The notes beneath the pieces were generated by a model. It saw only the letters and a list, made by a program, of their open reading frames with translations, searched no databases and was not told where the DNA came from. From Asaia bogorensis (lineage in GTDB: Bacteria; Pseudomonadota; Alphaproteobacteria; CACIAM-22H2): DNA of 64,000 bases. The stretch lies in contig CAMDLT010000014.1 in NCBI GenBank assembly GCA_945901855.1, positions 1 through 64,000 on the forward strand, in the 5' to 3' direction. Positions 9,831-18,552 of this stretch are shown in pieces (position 1 is the stretch's first letter; the number at the start of each line of letters is the position of its first letter). Both the position numbers and the translations under genes were made by a program.

Positions 9831-11174
9831 ATGGCATCGGCGGCGGAACAGCTTGCGCAGTCCTTGAATTGGGGCGCGTTTTCGAAGGCGACGGAACTCA
9901 AAAATCGCCTGTGGTTTACGCTGGGCGCGCTCGTCGTTTATCGTATCGGCACATATATCCCGTTGCCCGGAATCGATCCGGGCATTCTGCGCGAGATTTT
10001 CGAAAGTCAGCGCGGCGGTATCCTTGGCATGTTCGACATGTTCTCGGGCGGCGCCTTGGGCCGCATGACGTTGTTCGCGCTGAACATCATGCCGTACATC
10101 ACGGCCTCGATCATCGTGCAGCTGATGACGGCCGTTTCGCCCCAGCTCGAAGCCCTCAAAAAAGAGGGCGAGGCGGGGCGCAAAACGCTCAACCAATACA
10201 CGCGTTACCTGACGCTGTTCCTGGCGCTGTTCCAGTCGTTCGGCATTGCGGTTGGCCTTGAAAGCATGCGCGGCGCGGTGGGCGGTGCCGTCATCGATCC
10301 GGGCATGGGCTTCCGTTTCACCTGCGTTGTTACGCTTACGGGCGGCACGATGTTTTTGATGTGGCTCGGCGAGCAGATCACCCAGCGCGGCGTGGGCAAC
10401 GGCATTTCGCTGATCATTTTCGCGGGCATCATCGCGAACCTGCCGCAGGCCTTGGGCGCCACGCTCGAAATGGGGCGCACCGGCGCCATTTCGACCTTCA
10501 TCATTCTGGTGCTGCTGGTCATGTCGGTGCTGGTTGTGATGGCGATCGTCTATGTCGAGCGCGCGCAGCGCCGCATCATCGTCCAGTACCCCAAGCGCCA
10601 GGTCGGCAACAAAATGTTCGGCGGCGAGTCGTCGCATTTGCCGCTCAAGCTCAACACGTCGGGCGTCATCCCGCCGATCTTCGCGTCCTCGCTGCTGCTG
10701 CTGCCGTTGACGTTCGCCAACTTCAACCAGAACAACGACGTGGGCTGGCTAACGTGGCTCACCACCAATCTTGCGCACGGGCAGCCGCTTTATATCGCGC
10801 TCTACGTTGCGCTGATCGTGTTCTTCGCGTTCTTCTATACGGCCGTTGTTTTCAATCCGGTCGAGACCGCGGACAACCTCAAGAAGTACGGCGGCTTTGT
10901 GCCCGGCATTCGTCCCGGCAAGAATACGGCCGACTATCTCGACTACGTGCTGACGCGCCTCACGGTCGTGGGGGCGGGCTATCTGGCGGCGGTCTGCGTG
11001 CTGCCGGAAATTCTGATCAGCCAGTATGCGGTGCCGTTCTATTTCGGCGGCACGTCGCTGCTGATCGTGGTGTCGGTGACGATGGATACGGTGGCGCAGG
11101 TGCATTCGCATCTGCTTGCCCACCAGTACGAAGGCTTGATAAAAAAGTCCAAGCTGCGCGGAACGCGGCGCTAA
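9831..11174 (+). CDS. secY: Protein translocase subunit SecY
   Basis: 447 residues from ATG 9831 (MASAAEQLAQSLNWG), ten predicted membrane segments. Hallmarks include YRIGTYIPLPGIDP in the first helix and plug region, MPYITASIIVQLM, and the cytosolic loop motif YVERAQRRIIVQYPKRQVG. The C-terminal GTRR ending is near the usual ribosome-contacting tail. SecY forms the protein-conducting channel with SecE and SecG. An open frame extends 82 codons upstream into rplO but is not SecY-like. Encoded between rplO and adk as in most bacteria. Confidence 0.97.
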   Translation: MASAAEQLAQSLNWGAFSKATELKNRLWFTLGALVVYRIGTYIPLPGIDPGILREIFESQRGGILGMFDMFSGGALGRMTLFALNIMPYITASIIVQLMTAVSPQLEALKKEGEAGRKTLNQYTRYLTLFLALFQSFGIAVGLESMRGAVGGAVIDPGMGFRFTCVVTLTGGTMFLMWLGEQITQRGVGNGISLIIFAGIIANLPQALGATLEMGRTGAISTFIILVLLVMSVLVVMAIVYVERAQRRIIVQYPKRQVGNKMFGGESSHLPLKLNTSGVIPPIFASSLLLLPLTFANFNQNNDVGWLTWLTTNLAHGQPLYIALYVALIVFFAFFYTAVVFNPVETADNLKKYGGFVPGIRPGKNTADYLDYVLTRLTVVGAGYLAAVCVLPEILISQYAVPFYFGGTSLLIVVSVTMDTVAQVHSHLLAHQYEGLIKKSKLRGTRR

Positions 11175-11199
11175 CCAAAAATAATCGGGAGCCGACGCC

Positions 11200-11862
11200 A
11201 TGAATATCGTGCTGCTGGGCCCGCCTGGTGCGGGTAAGGGAACGCAAGCCAAGCGCATCGAAAAGTCGCTCGGTCTTGTGCAGCTTTCGACCGGCGACAT
11301 GCTGCGCGCGGCAGTGGCCGCAGGGACCGAAATCGGCAAGCGCGCCAAAGCCGTCATGGCGGCAGGGCAGCTCGTCTCCGACGACATTCTGGTCGGCATG
11401 ATTTCCGAGCGCATCGGCGAAGCGGACTGCAAGAACGGATTCATCCTCGACGGCTTCCCGCGCACCGTGGCGCAGGCCGAGGCGCTCGATGCGATGCTGA
11501 AAGCGCGCGGCTTCAAACTCGACTACGTCGTCGAAATGAAGGTCGACGACGCGGCGCTCGTTGCGCGCATTTCCGGGCGCTACAGCTGCAAGGATTGCGG
11601 CGCGGTTTTCCACGACGCGACCAAACCCGTGCGCGTCGAAGGCACCTGCGACTCGTGCGGGTCCAAAAACTTGATCCGCCGCCCCGACGACAATGCCGAT
11701 ACGGTCGCATCGCGCCTCAAGGCCTATCACGACCAAACAGCGCCAATTATCCCCTATTACCGCGATCGCGGCGCTTTGCGCACGGTCGATGGGATGGCGG
11801 AGATGGATGTCGTCACGGGCGAGCTTGCCAAGCTGTTTGGCAAGCCAATTGCCGCGATTTAG
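11200..11862 (+). CDS. adk: Adenylate kinase with zinc-type LID
   Basis: 220 residues. It catalyses ATP + AMP to 2 ADP. The P-loop GPPGAGKGTQ is at residues 7-16, the AMP-binding segment QLSTGDMLR follows, and ILDGFPRT is the NMP-binding motif. The LID carries two CxxC pairs (CKDC and CDSC, about residues 128-131 and 149-152), predicting a structural zinc ion as in Gram-positive adenylate kinases and many alphaproteobacteria. It is the last gene before the rpsM promoter. Confidence 0.97.
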   Translation: MNIVLLGPPGAGKGTQAKRIEKSLGLVQLSTGDMLRAAVAAGTEIGKRAKAVMAAGQLVSDDILVGMISERIGEADCKNGFILDGFPRTVAQAEALDAMLKARGFKLDYVVEMKVDDAALVARISGRYSCKDCGAVFHDATKPVRVEGTCDSCGSKNLIRRPDDNADTVASRLKAYHDQTAPIIPYYRDRGALRTVDGMAEMDVVTGELAKLFGKPIAAI

Positions 11863-11902
11863 GGGGGGATCTGACTGCACCAAAGATTCTTTTGCAGCGC
11901 GG

Positions 11903-11930
11903 TTGACTCGAGGGTCGCCATGCATATAAT
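11903..11930 (+). promoter_or_regulatory. Strong sigma-70-type promoter of the alpha operon
   Basis: TTGACT (11903-11908) and a perfect TATAAT (11925-11930) are separated by 16 bp. Transcription would begin near 11937, giving an untranslated leader of about 220 nt before rpsM. The hexamers stand out against the GC-rich background. A small hairpin with arms CTGCA-AAAG and CTTT-TGCAG at 11875-11897, without a U-run, lies just upstream between the adk stop and the -35 box. The promoter would allow rpsM-rpsK-rpoA-rplQ to be expressed separately from the S10-spc genes. Confidence 0.75.
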
Positions 11931-12047
11931 GCGCGCCTCTCGGTGGTCGAAAGGCCAGGGCGAGGCGCATTGTTATTGCCGTGCGTCGCGTCTGCCGAAC
12001 GGTCTGAAACTAGGTTAAGAGTCTGGACTAAAAAAGGAATTCAAGCA

Positions 12048-12100
12048 TTCGGGCCGCCAGCCCCGAACCCCGTCAGGGTGGGGGTGTGGGCGGCCTCGAA
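12048..12100 (+). promoter_or_regulatory. Long stem-loop in the rpsM leader
   Basis: The arms TTCG-GGCCGCC (12048-12058) and GGCGGCC-CGAA (12089-12100, one bulged T) pair perfectly. Inside them CCCC (12061-12064) pairs with GGGG (12081-12084), and ACCC (12067-12070) with GGGT (12076-12079), around a CGTCA loop. The structure lies about 110 nt into the predicted transcript and 60 nt before the rpsM start. No T-run follows, so it is not an intrinsic terminator. A role as a ribosomal-protein-binding leader element is inference. Confidence 0.5.
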
Positions 12101-12160
12101 CGAAACGAAACGACTTTGCGGCACCCGCCGCAGCCAACATAGAGACGAAGGAGAGCCGAC

Positions 12161-12541
12161 GTGGCGCGTATTGCTGGCGTCAACATTCCCACTGCCAAGC
12201 GTGTGGTCATTGCCCTGCGCTATATCTTCGGAGTCGGTCCGGCTTTGGCCGCCGACATCTGCAAGAAGGTGGGAATCCCCGATGCGAAACGGGTCAATCA
12301 GCTCTCCGACGAGGAAGTGCTGAAGATCCGCGAATGCATCGACCGCGAATTCCGCGTCGAGGGCGATTTGCGCCGCGAAATTGCGATGAACATCAAGCGC
12401 CTGATGGATATGGGCGCGTATCGCGGCCTGCGCCATCGCAAGGGCCTGCCGGTGCGCGGCCAGCGCACGCATACCAACGCCCGTACCCGCAAGGGCAAGG
12501 CGCGGCCCATCGCTGGCAAGAAAGTCGCCACGCGCAAATAG
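12161..12541 (+). CDS. rpsM: 30S ribosomal protein S13
   Basis: 126 residues from a GTG start at 12161, with the ribosome binding site AAGGAGAG seven bases upstream. The sequence opens [23 protein letters not shown] and ends with the conserved [26 protein letters not shown]13 forms head-to-body bridges and contacts tRNA. It is the first gene of the alpha operon and lies 230 bp after the promoter at 11903. The leader contains the stem-loop at 12048-12100. Confidence 0.97.
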   Translation: MARIAGVNIPTAKRVVIALRYIFGVGPALAADICKKVGIPDAKRVNQLSDEEVLKIRECIDREFRVEGDLRREIAMNIKRLMDMGAYRGLRHRKGLPVRGQRTHTNARTRKGKARPIAGKKVATRK

Positions 12542-12565
12542 TCCGTCAGATTCGAGGAACGATTT

Positions 12566-12970
12566 ATGGCCGAGAAAAAAGCAGCAGCCGCAGCCGGGCG
12601 TCCGCGCCGCCGCGAGCGCAAGAACATCGCGTCGGGCGTGGCGCATGTGAACGCGTCGTTCAACAACACGATGATCACGATCACGGATCCGCAGGGCAAC
12701 ACGATTTCGTGGTCCTCGTCGGGCACGCAGGGCTTCAAGGGCAGCCGCAAATCGACCCCCTACGCCGCCCAGATGGCCGCCGAAGACGCGGGCAAAAAGG
12801 CGATGGAACACGGCATGCGCACGATCGAGGTCGAAGTGAAGGGGCCGGGTGCGGGCCGCGAATCGGCGCTGCGCGCGTTGCAGGCGGTCGGCTTCCAGAT
12901 CACGTCGATCCGCGACGTGACGCCGATTCCGCACAATGGCTGCCGCCCGCCCAAGCGCCGTCGCGTCTGA
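12566..12970 (+). CDS. rpsK: 30S ribosomal protein S11
   Basis: 134 residues. After a basic N-terminal tail come [22 protein letters not shown] and the C-terminal motif [22 protein letters not shown], both diagnostic. S11 forms the 30S platform with S18 and contacts mRNA near the E site. AGGAACG lies before ATG 12566. A 119-bp gap with a hairpin separates it from rpoA. Confidence 0.97.
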   Translation: MAEKKAAAAAGRPRRRERKNIASGVAHVNASFNNTMITITDPQGNTISWSSSGTQGFKGSRKSTPYAAQMAAEDAGKKAMEHGMRTIEVEVKGPGAGRESALRALQAVGFQITSIRDVTPIPHNGCRPPKRRRV

Positions 12971-12976
12971 TTGCGC

Positions 12977-13013
12977 CCCGGTTCGCGCAGTTGCGCGCGC
13001 CGGGACCTTGACA
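12977..13013 (+). promoter_or_regulatory. Hairpin and TTGACA box between rpsK and rpoA
   Basis: CCCGG (12977-12981) with CCGGG (13000-13004) and CGCGC (12984-12988) with GCGCG (12993-12997) form a GC-rich hairpin with a 4-nt loop. It is followed immediately by a perfect TTGACA (13008-13013). The -10 position at 17-bp spacing reads GATTTG, which is poor. The element could be a processing or pausing site, or part of an internal promoter that adjusts RNA polymerase alpha output relative to S13/S11. The evidence does not decide between these. Confidence 0.3.
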
Positions 13014-13089
13014 AGAAATTTGCCGGATCGGATTTGGCGCTTTTTGGTGCCACACGCACGATCCGCAAGACCACCCGAAAGGTGATCCT

Positions 13090-14106
13090 GTGCTGCAGAA
13101 GAACTGGAAAGAACTCATCAAGCCCCAGAAGCTGGACATCGAGCCGGGCGACGATGCCAAGCGCGAAGCCACGGTCGTTGCCGAACCGCTCGAGCGCGGC
13201 TTCGGTCTGACGCTGGGCAACGCGCTGCGCCGCGTGCTGCTCTCGTCGCTGCAGGGTGCCGCGATCACGACGATCAAGATGGACGGCGTGCTGCACGAGT
13301 TCTCGTCGATTCCGGGCGTACGCGAAGACGTGACCGACGTCGTCTTGAACATCAAGGCGATCGCGCTGCGCATGCATGGCGACGGCCCCAAGCGCATCGT
13401 GCTGAAGGCGACCGGCCCCGGCGAAGTGCGCGCAGGCCAGATCGAAACCGGCCACGACGTGGAGGTCATGAACCCCGACCACGCGATCTGCACGCTCGAC
13501 GACGGCGCCAAGCTCAATCTGGAAATGACCGTCGAAAGCGGCAAGGGCTACGTTCCGGGCGCCACGTCGCGTCCGGCCGACGCGCCGATCGGCATCATTC
13601 CGGTCGATGCGCTGTTCAGCCCCGTTCGCAAGGTTTCGTACAAGATCGAAAATACGCGCGTCGGCCAGGTCACCGACTACGACAAGCTGTCGATGCGCAT
13701 TGAAACCAACGGCGCCATCACGCCGGAAGACGCCGTGGCCCTGGCCGCGCGCATCCTGCAGGACCAGCTCCAGCTCTTCATCAATTTCGAAGAGCCGAAC
13801 GCGGAACGCGTCGAAGAAAAGGTCGGCGATCTGCCGTTCAACAAGAACCTGCTCTTGAAGGTCGACGAGCTCGAGCTCTCGGTGCGCTCGGCCAACTGCC
13901 TCAAGAACGACAACATCATCTATATCGGCGACCTTGTGCAGAAGTCGGAAGCGGAAATGCTCCGCACGCCGAATTTCGGCCGCAAGTCGCTGAACGAGAT
14001 CAAGGAAGTTCTGTCCCAGATGGGTTTGCATCTGGGCATGCAGATCCCCGGCTGGCCGCCCGAAAATATCGAGGAGCTCGCCAAGAAACTCGAAGAGCCG
14101 TACTGA
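13090..14106 (+). CDS. rpoA: DNA-directed RNA polymerase subunit alpha
   Basis: 338 residues from GTG 13090 ([12 protein letters not shown]), with GAAAGGTGATCC ahead of it. The N-terminal dimerisation domain (about 1-230) contains [22 protein letters not shown]. The C-terminal domain (about 255-325), which binds UP elements and activators, contains [15 protein letters not shown] and [16 protein letters not shown]. It assembles the polymerase core with beta and beta-prime. In alphaproteobacteria rpsD is not part of this operon, and it is absent here too. Confidence 0.98.
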   Translation: MLQKNWKELIKPQKLDIEPGDDAKREATVVAEPLERGFGLTLGNALRRVLLSSLQGAAITTIKMDGVLHEFSSIPGVREDVTDVVLNIKAIALRMHGDGPKRIVLKATGPGEVRAGQIETGHDVEVMNPDHAICTLDDGAKLNLEMTVESGKGYVPGATSRPADAPIGIIPVDALFSPVRKVSYKIENTRVGQVTDYDKLSMRIETNGAITPEDAVALAARILQDQLQLFINFEEPNAERVEEKVGDLPFNKNLLLKVDELELSVRSANCLKNDNIIYIGDLVQKSEAEMLRTPNFGRKSLNEIKEVLSQMGLHLGMQIPGWPPENIEELAKKLEEPY

Positions 14107-14135
14107 ACGGTTTTTCGCTGAAGGAGTAGAAGACA

Positions 14136-14582
14136 ATGCGTCACGGAGTCGCCGGCCGGAAGATGGGCCGCACCTCGCCGCACCGCCAAGCAACGCTCGC
14201 CAATATGGCGGTGTCGCTGATCGTGCACGAGCAGATCAAGACCACGGTTTCCAAGGCCAAGGAACTGCGCCCCTATGTCGACCAGCTGATCACGCTGGGC
14301 AAGAAGGGCGGTTTGGCCAATCGTCGCCGCGCGCTCTCGATGCTGCAGGACACGATCGTGGCCCAGAAGCTGTTCGGCGCCCTCGCCGAGCGCTACAAGG
14401 CGCGCAACGGCGGCTACACGCGCGTGCTGCGCGCGGGCATGCGCCATGGCGACGCGGCGTCGCTCGCGGTGATTGAACTGGTCGACCGCGATCCGGCCGC
14501 CAAGGGTGCGGCCGACAAAGCGCGCGTCGCCGCCGAGCGCGAAGCGATGGACAAAGCCGAGGCCTCGACCGCGACCGCGTAA
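14136..14582 (+). CDS. rplQ: 50S ribosomal protein L17
   Basis: 148 residues. It begins [28 protein letters not shown] (key residues MRHG-GRK-GRTS-HR), the N-terminal signature of L17, and has a C-terminal Ala/Glu/Lys-rich extension of about 25 residues beyond the family core. AAGGAG (14121-14126) precedes ATG 14136. It closes the ribosomal super-operon, being followed by a strong terminator. Confidence 0.97.
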   Translation: MRHGVAGRKMGRTSPHRQATLANMAVSLIVHEQIKTTVSKAKELRPYVDQLITLGKKGGLANRRRALSMLQDTIVAQKLFGALAERYKARNGGYTRVLRAGMRHGDAASLAVIELVDRDPAAKGAADKARVAAEREAMDKAEASTATA

Positions 14583-14610
14583 GCGCCGCATTTCGACGCT
14601 ACTTCAAGAC

Positions 14611-14641
14611 GGCGCCGGGCAACCGGCGCCGTTTTTGTTTG
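14611..14641 (+). terminator. Intrinsic terminator of the ribosomal operon
   Basis: A perfect nine-base stem, CGGCGCCGG (14611-14619) and CCGGCGCCG (14624-14632), encloses a GCAA tetraloop and is followed by TTTTTGTTT. It lies 29 bp after the rplQ stop. This is the clearest Rho-independent terminator in the window and marks the boundary with the protease operon. Confidence 0.92.
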
Positions 14642-14743
14642 CGCTCGGGTTGCGCGCTTGGTGCGGCACGAAAAACGCGACGTCGCCAGCCCCGGCCCCT
14701 GTCGCTCGTGACGCCGGGCGTGCGAAGGAACTATACTGAAGCC

Positions 14744-16129
14744 ATGCGTTTGCTTTCCGCTTTTTTGGTTCTTTTGCTCGCACTCCCCGCCGCCGCGCAG
14801 ACGCGCGCGGTGCCGGAATCGCGTGCGCAAGTGCAATTGTCGTTTGCCCCCGTCGTCAAACGCGCGGCGCCGGCCGTGGTGAACGTTACGACCCGGCGCG
14901 TGCAGCGCACGGTGGCCTCGCCGTTTGCCAACGATCCCACCTTCCAGCGCTTTTTCGGCAACCAGTTTCCCGGCATGGGCGAGCGCGTGCAGAATTCGCT
15001 GGGCTCGGGCGTCATCGTCGATCCGGCGGGCCTCATCGTCACCAATTTCCACGTCATCCGCGGCGCCGAGGAGATCATCGTCAGCCTTGCCGACCGGCGC
15101 GAATTCGAAGCAAGCGTGGTCCGCGCCGACGAGCGCACCGACCTTGCCGTGCTGCGCATCGATGCGGGCAGCGAGGCGTTGCCCACGCTCGAATTCAAGG
15201 ATTCCGACGATCTGGAAGTGGGCGACATCGTGCTCGCCATCGGCAACCCGTTCGGGGTCGGGCAGACGGTCACGCAGGGCATCGTTTCGGCCGTGGCGCG
15301 CACGATGGCGGGCATCGCCGATTTCCGGTTTTTCATCCAGACCGATGCCGCGATCAATCCGGGCAACTCCGGGGGCGCGCTCGTCACGCTCGACGGCAAG
15401 CTGATCGGCATCAATACCGCCATTTTTTCGCGCGACGGCGGCTCGAACGGCATCGGGTTTGCCGTTCCCGCCAACATGGTGCAGACGGTTGTGGCGTCGG
15501 TCGCGTCGGGCGGGCGGCTTGTGCGCGCGTGGCTGGGCGCATCGGGCCAGAGCGTGACCAACGAGCTTGCGCCCGGCTTGGGGCTCGCGCGCCCGGCTGG
15601 GGTTGCGATTACGGACATCTATCCGGGCGGGCCTGCCGAGCGCGCGGGCTTGCGGCGGGGCGATGTCGTGCTCGGCATCGAAGGGCGGGAGGTCAACGAC
15701 AACGACGCGCTGCGCTTTCGCATCGCAACGCAGCCGATCGGCCAAAACGTGCGCTTGACTGTCTGGCGCGGCGGGCGCGAAAGCACGGTGACGGCCGCGC
15801 TGACGGCGCCCATCGAAGTGCCGCCGCGCGACGTAACGCCCCTGCGCGGCCAGCATCCGTTTTCGGGCGCGACGCTTGCGAATCTGTCGCCGGCGTTCGT
15901 CGAGGAACTCGGGCTCGATTTGCCGCCGCGCGGCGTGATCGTCACCGAAGTGCGGCGCGGCAGTGCGGCCGCCCAATTGCGCCTGCAACCGGGCGATCTG
16001 GTTTTGCGCATCAACGAGCGCGCGATCGCCACCGTCGAAGACGCGCGCCGTGCCGTGCAAACGCCGCTGCCTTGGCGCTTGCAGGTCCAGCGCGGCGGGC
16101 GCGTGCTCAACACCACGATCGGCGGATGA
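14744..16129 (+). CDS. Deg-type periplasmic serine protease with PDZ domains
   Basis: 461 residues. Residues 1-18 form a signal peptide ending AAAQ. The trypsin-like domain (about 33-250) has the triad His103 (TNFHV), Asp133 (RTDLA) and Ser209 (GNSGG). Two PDZ domains follow at about 255-350 and 370-455. The protein resembles DegP/DegQ/MucD and would degrade misfolded envelope proteins. It lacks the long Q-loop of E. coli DegP. A TATACT box at 14732-14737 with GTGACG 18 bp upstream could be its promoter, which would leave almost no leader. It overlaps rarA by four bases. Confidence 0.93.
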   Translation: MRLLSAFLVLLLALPAAAQTRAVPESRAQVQLSFAPVVKRAAPAVVNVTTRRVQRTVASPFANDPTFQRFFGNQFPGMGERVQNSLGSGVIVDPAGLIVTNFHVIRGAEEIIVSLADRREFEASVVRADERTDLAVLRIDAGSEALPTLEFKDSDDLEVGDIVLAIGNPFGVGQTVTQGIVSAVARTMAGIADFRFFIQTDAAINPGNSGGALVTLDGKLIGINTAIFSRDGGSNGIGFAVPANMVQTVVASVASGGRLVRAWLGASGQSVTNELAPGLGLARPAGVAITDIYPGGPAERAGLRRGDVVLGIEGREVNDNDALRFRIATQPIGQNVRLTVWRGGRESTVTAALTAPIEVPPRDVTPLRGQHPFSGATLANLSPAFVEELGLDLPPRGVIVTEVRRGSAAAQLRLQPGDLVLRINERAIATVEDARRAVQTPLPWRLQVQRGGRVLNTTIGG

Positions 16130-17445
16130 GTTCGCCCCGCAAACCGGCGGCGCCCGGCCTGTTCGCGGCCCCGCCAAGCGACCGGCCCTTGGCCGAACGC
16201 CTGCGCCCGGCCGTGTTGGCCGAGGTCGTGGGCCAAGACCATCTGCTGGCGGGCGACGGGCCGCTTGCGCGCATGCTCGCGAACAGGAAGCTTGCCTCGA
16301 TCGTGCTGTGGGGTCCGCCGGGCTGCGGCAAGACGACGATCGCGCGCCTGTTGGCCGATGCGGTTGGGCTCGAATTTGTCGCGCTGTCGGCGGTGTTTTC
16401 GGGCGTCGCCGATTTGCGCAAGGCGTTTGCCGAAGCGGTCGAGCGCCGCTTGATGGGCAAAGCCACGCTGCTGTTCGTCGACGAGATCCACCGCTTCAAT
16501 CGCGGCCAGCAGGACGGCTTCCTGCCCTATGTCGAAGACGGCACGGTGACGCTGGTGGGGGCCACGACCGAAAACCCGTCGTTCGAAATCAACGCGGCGC
16601 TGCTGTCGCGCTGCCAGGTGCTGGTCCTCAAACGTTTGGACGAAGCCAGGCTCGGCGCTCTGCTGGCGAAGGCCGAGGCCGAGCACGGCGCCAAGCTGCC
16701 CTTGACGGACGATGCGCGTGTCGCCCTCGTAGCGATGGCCGACGGCGACGGGCGCTACCTCTACAATCTTGCCGAGCAGGTGTTCCAGCATCGCGGCGCA
16801 GCCCTCGATACGAGCGCGCTCGTGCAGGCGGTGCAGCGGCGAGCACCCCTTTACGACAAGGCGCAGGAGGGGCACTACAACCTCATCTCCGCATTGCACA
16901 AATCGATGCGCGGGTCCGATGCGGATGCGGCGCTCTATTGGCTTGCGCGCATGCTGGCGGGCGGCGAAACGCCGCTTTACATCGTGCGTCGTCTCGTACG
17001 GTTTGCGGTCGAGGATGTGGGGCTTGCCGATCCGCAAGCGGTCCAGCAGGCGCTGGCGGCCAAGGACGCTTACGATTTTCTGGGCTCGCCCGAGGGCGAA
17101 TTGGCGATCGCGCAGGCCGTGCTCTATCTTGCGTGCGCGCCCAAATCGAACGCGGGCTACGTGGCAAGCAAAGCCGCGATGGCGGCGGCCAAGGAGACGG
17201 GCTCGCTGATGCCGCCGATGCATATTCTGAATGCGCCGACGGCGCTGATGAAAGAGCTTGGCTACGGCAAGGGCTATGCCTATGACCACGACGCGCCCGA
17301 TGCGTTTTCGGGCCAGAACTATTTCCCCGACCAAATGCCGCGTCCGGTTTTCTACGACCCGCCCGAACGCGGCTTCGAGCGCGAAATCCGCAAACGCCTG
17401 GACTATTGGGCCAAGCGGCGCGCTCAGCGCATGGGGGACGAGTGA
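16126..17445 (+). CDS. rarA: Replication-associated recombination protein A (AAA+ ATPase)
   Basis: 439 residues starting at ATG 16126, overlapping the protease stop as ATGA. The Walker A motif GPPGCGKTT is at about residues 63-71 and the Walker B motif LLFVDEIHRF at about 115-124. LAERLRP and VGQDHL near the N-terminus and the C-terminal YFPDQM segment are typical of the RarA/MgsA/WRNIP1 family. RarA acts at stalled replication forks as a tetramer related to clamp loaders. It is immediately upstream of the foreign-looking nucleotidyltransferase cassette. Confidence 0.95.
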   Translation: MSSPRKPAAPGLFAAPPSDRPLAERLRPAVLAEVVGQDHLLAGDGPLARMLANRKLASIVLWGPPGCGKTTIARLLADAVGLEFVALSAVFSGVADLRKAFAEAVERRLMGKATLLFVDEIHRFNRGQQDGFLPYVEDGTVTLVGATTENPSFEINAALLSRCQVLVLKRLDEARLGALLAKAEAEHGAKLPLTDDARVALVAMADGDGRYLYNLAEQVFQHRGAALDTSALVQAVQRRAPLYDKAQEGHYNLISALHKSMRGSDADAALYWLARMLAGGETPLYIVRRLVRFAVEDVGLADPQAVQQALAAKDAYDFLGSPEGELAIAQAVLYLACAPKSNAGYVASKAAMAAAKETGSLMPPMHILNAPTALMKELGYGKGYAYDHDAPDAFSGQNYFPDQMPRPVFYDPPERGFEREIRKRLDYWAKRRAQRMGDE

Positions 17446-17490
17446 TCCACATGGCCATTAGGGTGCGCATATGCATTTTTTCGAATCCGG

Positions 17491-17519
17491 TTGCAGATAA
17501 TCTTTAGGTGTTAGATCAT
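17491..17519 (+). promoter_or_regulatory. Possible promoter of the nucleotidyltransferase cassette
   Basis: TTGCAG (17491-17496) and GATCAT (17514-17519) are spaced by 17 bp in the AT-richer 108-bp gap after rarA. Each box matches only part of the consensus (three and four of six positions). A start near 17526 would leave a leader of about 28 nt before ATG 17554. No terminator was seen between rarA and this point, so read-through is also possible. Confidence 0.28.
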
Positions 17520-17553
17520 TGGTTTTTTCCCGTGTAACGATGAGGGGCCGAGG

Positions 17554-18552
17554 ATGATGGGTTTGTTGGAGCAACGCTCCGCCTATTGCGATGAACGCCT
17601 TGGGAAGCTTCGGTCAGCGATTTCGAGGAATGCGAATATCCCGAACCTCGAAGACTTGTGTGTCTACGTGACAGGATCGTTCGGACGCGGCGAGGCGTCG
17701 CCGCACTCCGATCTCGATCTGTTTTTTCTCAATCGCGGTACCGTGTCGAAGCATGGGCTGACGAACCGCGACAAAGCGCTGCTCTTTGCCGACCTCATCC
17801 GTGTCGTCGAAGATCTTTGCTTCCCGCCTTTGACCAAAGGCGGCGCCTACCTGAAAATCCACTATCTTGATGACGTTTTGGATTCGATCGGCAGCCAGAC
17901 CGAAGATTTTGAAAATTCATTTACGGCCAGAATGCTTTTGTTAACTGAAAGCACCGCCGTTTTGAACGCGCCGATGTTTGACGCGGCGCTGCGCAAGCTC
18001 ATTGATGTCTATTTTCGCGACTATCACGACCACGAAAAAGAGTTTCGGCCGATTTTCCTCATCAACGATATAGTTCGGTATTGGAAAACAATGTGCATGA
18101 ACTACGAGCACAATCGGCACCGGACCGATGACGCTGCCAACGACGACCCTGCCGGGATTCAGCGCAACAAGAACAAGGCGCACACCAAAAATTTCAAACT
18201 GAAATTCAGTCGGATGCTGACTTGTTTTTCTTTCGTTATCGCGTGTGTGGCTCAGGGGCGAGGAATCGGTCCGGAGAACGTTGAAAATATTGCGAGAAAG
18301 ACCCCTTTGCAGCGGCTCGACTGGGTTGCTCAACAGAGGCCTCAAGCTAAAGAAATGGTCGAAATGGCGAAGGCAGAGTATGCTTGGTTTCTGGAAAAGA
18401 CAGGATGCGACTCGGGTGAGCTTGAGGCGTGGATTTCGAATCGGGAAGTTAGGAATACCGCCTTCGACAAGGGTCGCACATTCGGCGCGACAATTTACCG
18501 TCTGCTGAGCAGCGTTACCGAACCAGACACTTTGAGGTACCTTGTCGTATGA
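17554..18552 (+). CDS. Polymerase-beta-fold nucleotidyltransferase (GlnD/CD-NTase-like)
   Basis: 332 residues. The signature hG-[S]-x(n)-D-x-D of the superfamily is clear: GSFGRGE at 41-47 and HSDLDLFF at 51-58, giving metal-ligand candidates Asp53 and Asp55. The third acidic residue is not obvious. The region 170-190 (NDIVRYWKTMCMNYE) probably packs as a helical C-terminal domain. It would transfer a nucleotide to an unknown acceptor (nucleotide, RNA or protein). Base composition is visibly more AT-rich than its neighbours and arginine codons are less biased, suggesting acquisition. The stop overlaps the next gene by four bases. Either ATG 17554 or 17557 may be used. The specific function is unknown. 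Confidence 0.8.
   Translation: MMGLLEQRSAYCDERLGKLRSAISRNANIPNLEDLCVYVTGSFGRGEASPHSDLDLFFLNRGTVSKHGLTNRDKALLFADLIRVVEDLCFPPLTKGGAYLKIHYLDDVLDSIGSQTEDFENSFTARMLLLTESTAVLNAPMFDAALRKLIDVYFRDYHDHEKEFRPIFLINDIVRYWKTMCMNYEHNRHRTDDAANDDPAGIQRNKNKAHTKNFKLKFSRMLTCFSFVIACVAQGRGIGPENVENIARKTPLQRLDWVAQQRPQAKEMVEMAKAEYAWFLEKTGCDSGELEAWISNREVRNTAFDKGRTFGATIYRLLSSVTEPDTLRYLVV

Noticed and set aside
12048-12160. The E. coli-type S4 leader pseudoknot of the alpha operon
   Set aside because: The hairpin here does not look like it and rpsD is absent from the operon, so that mechanism was not called.
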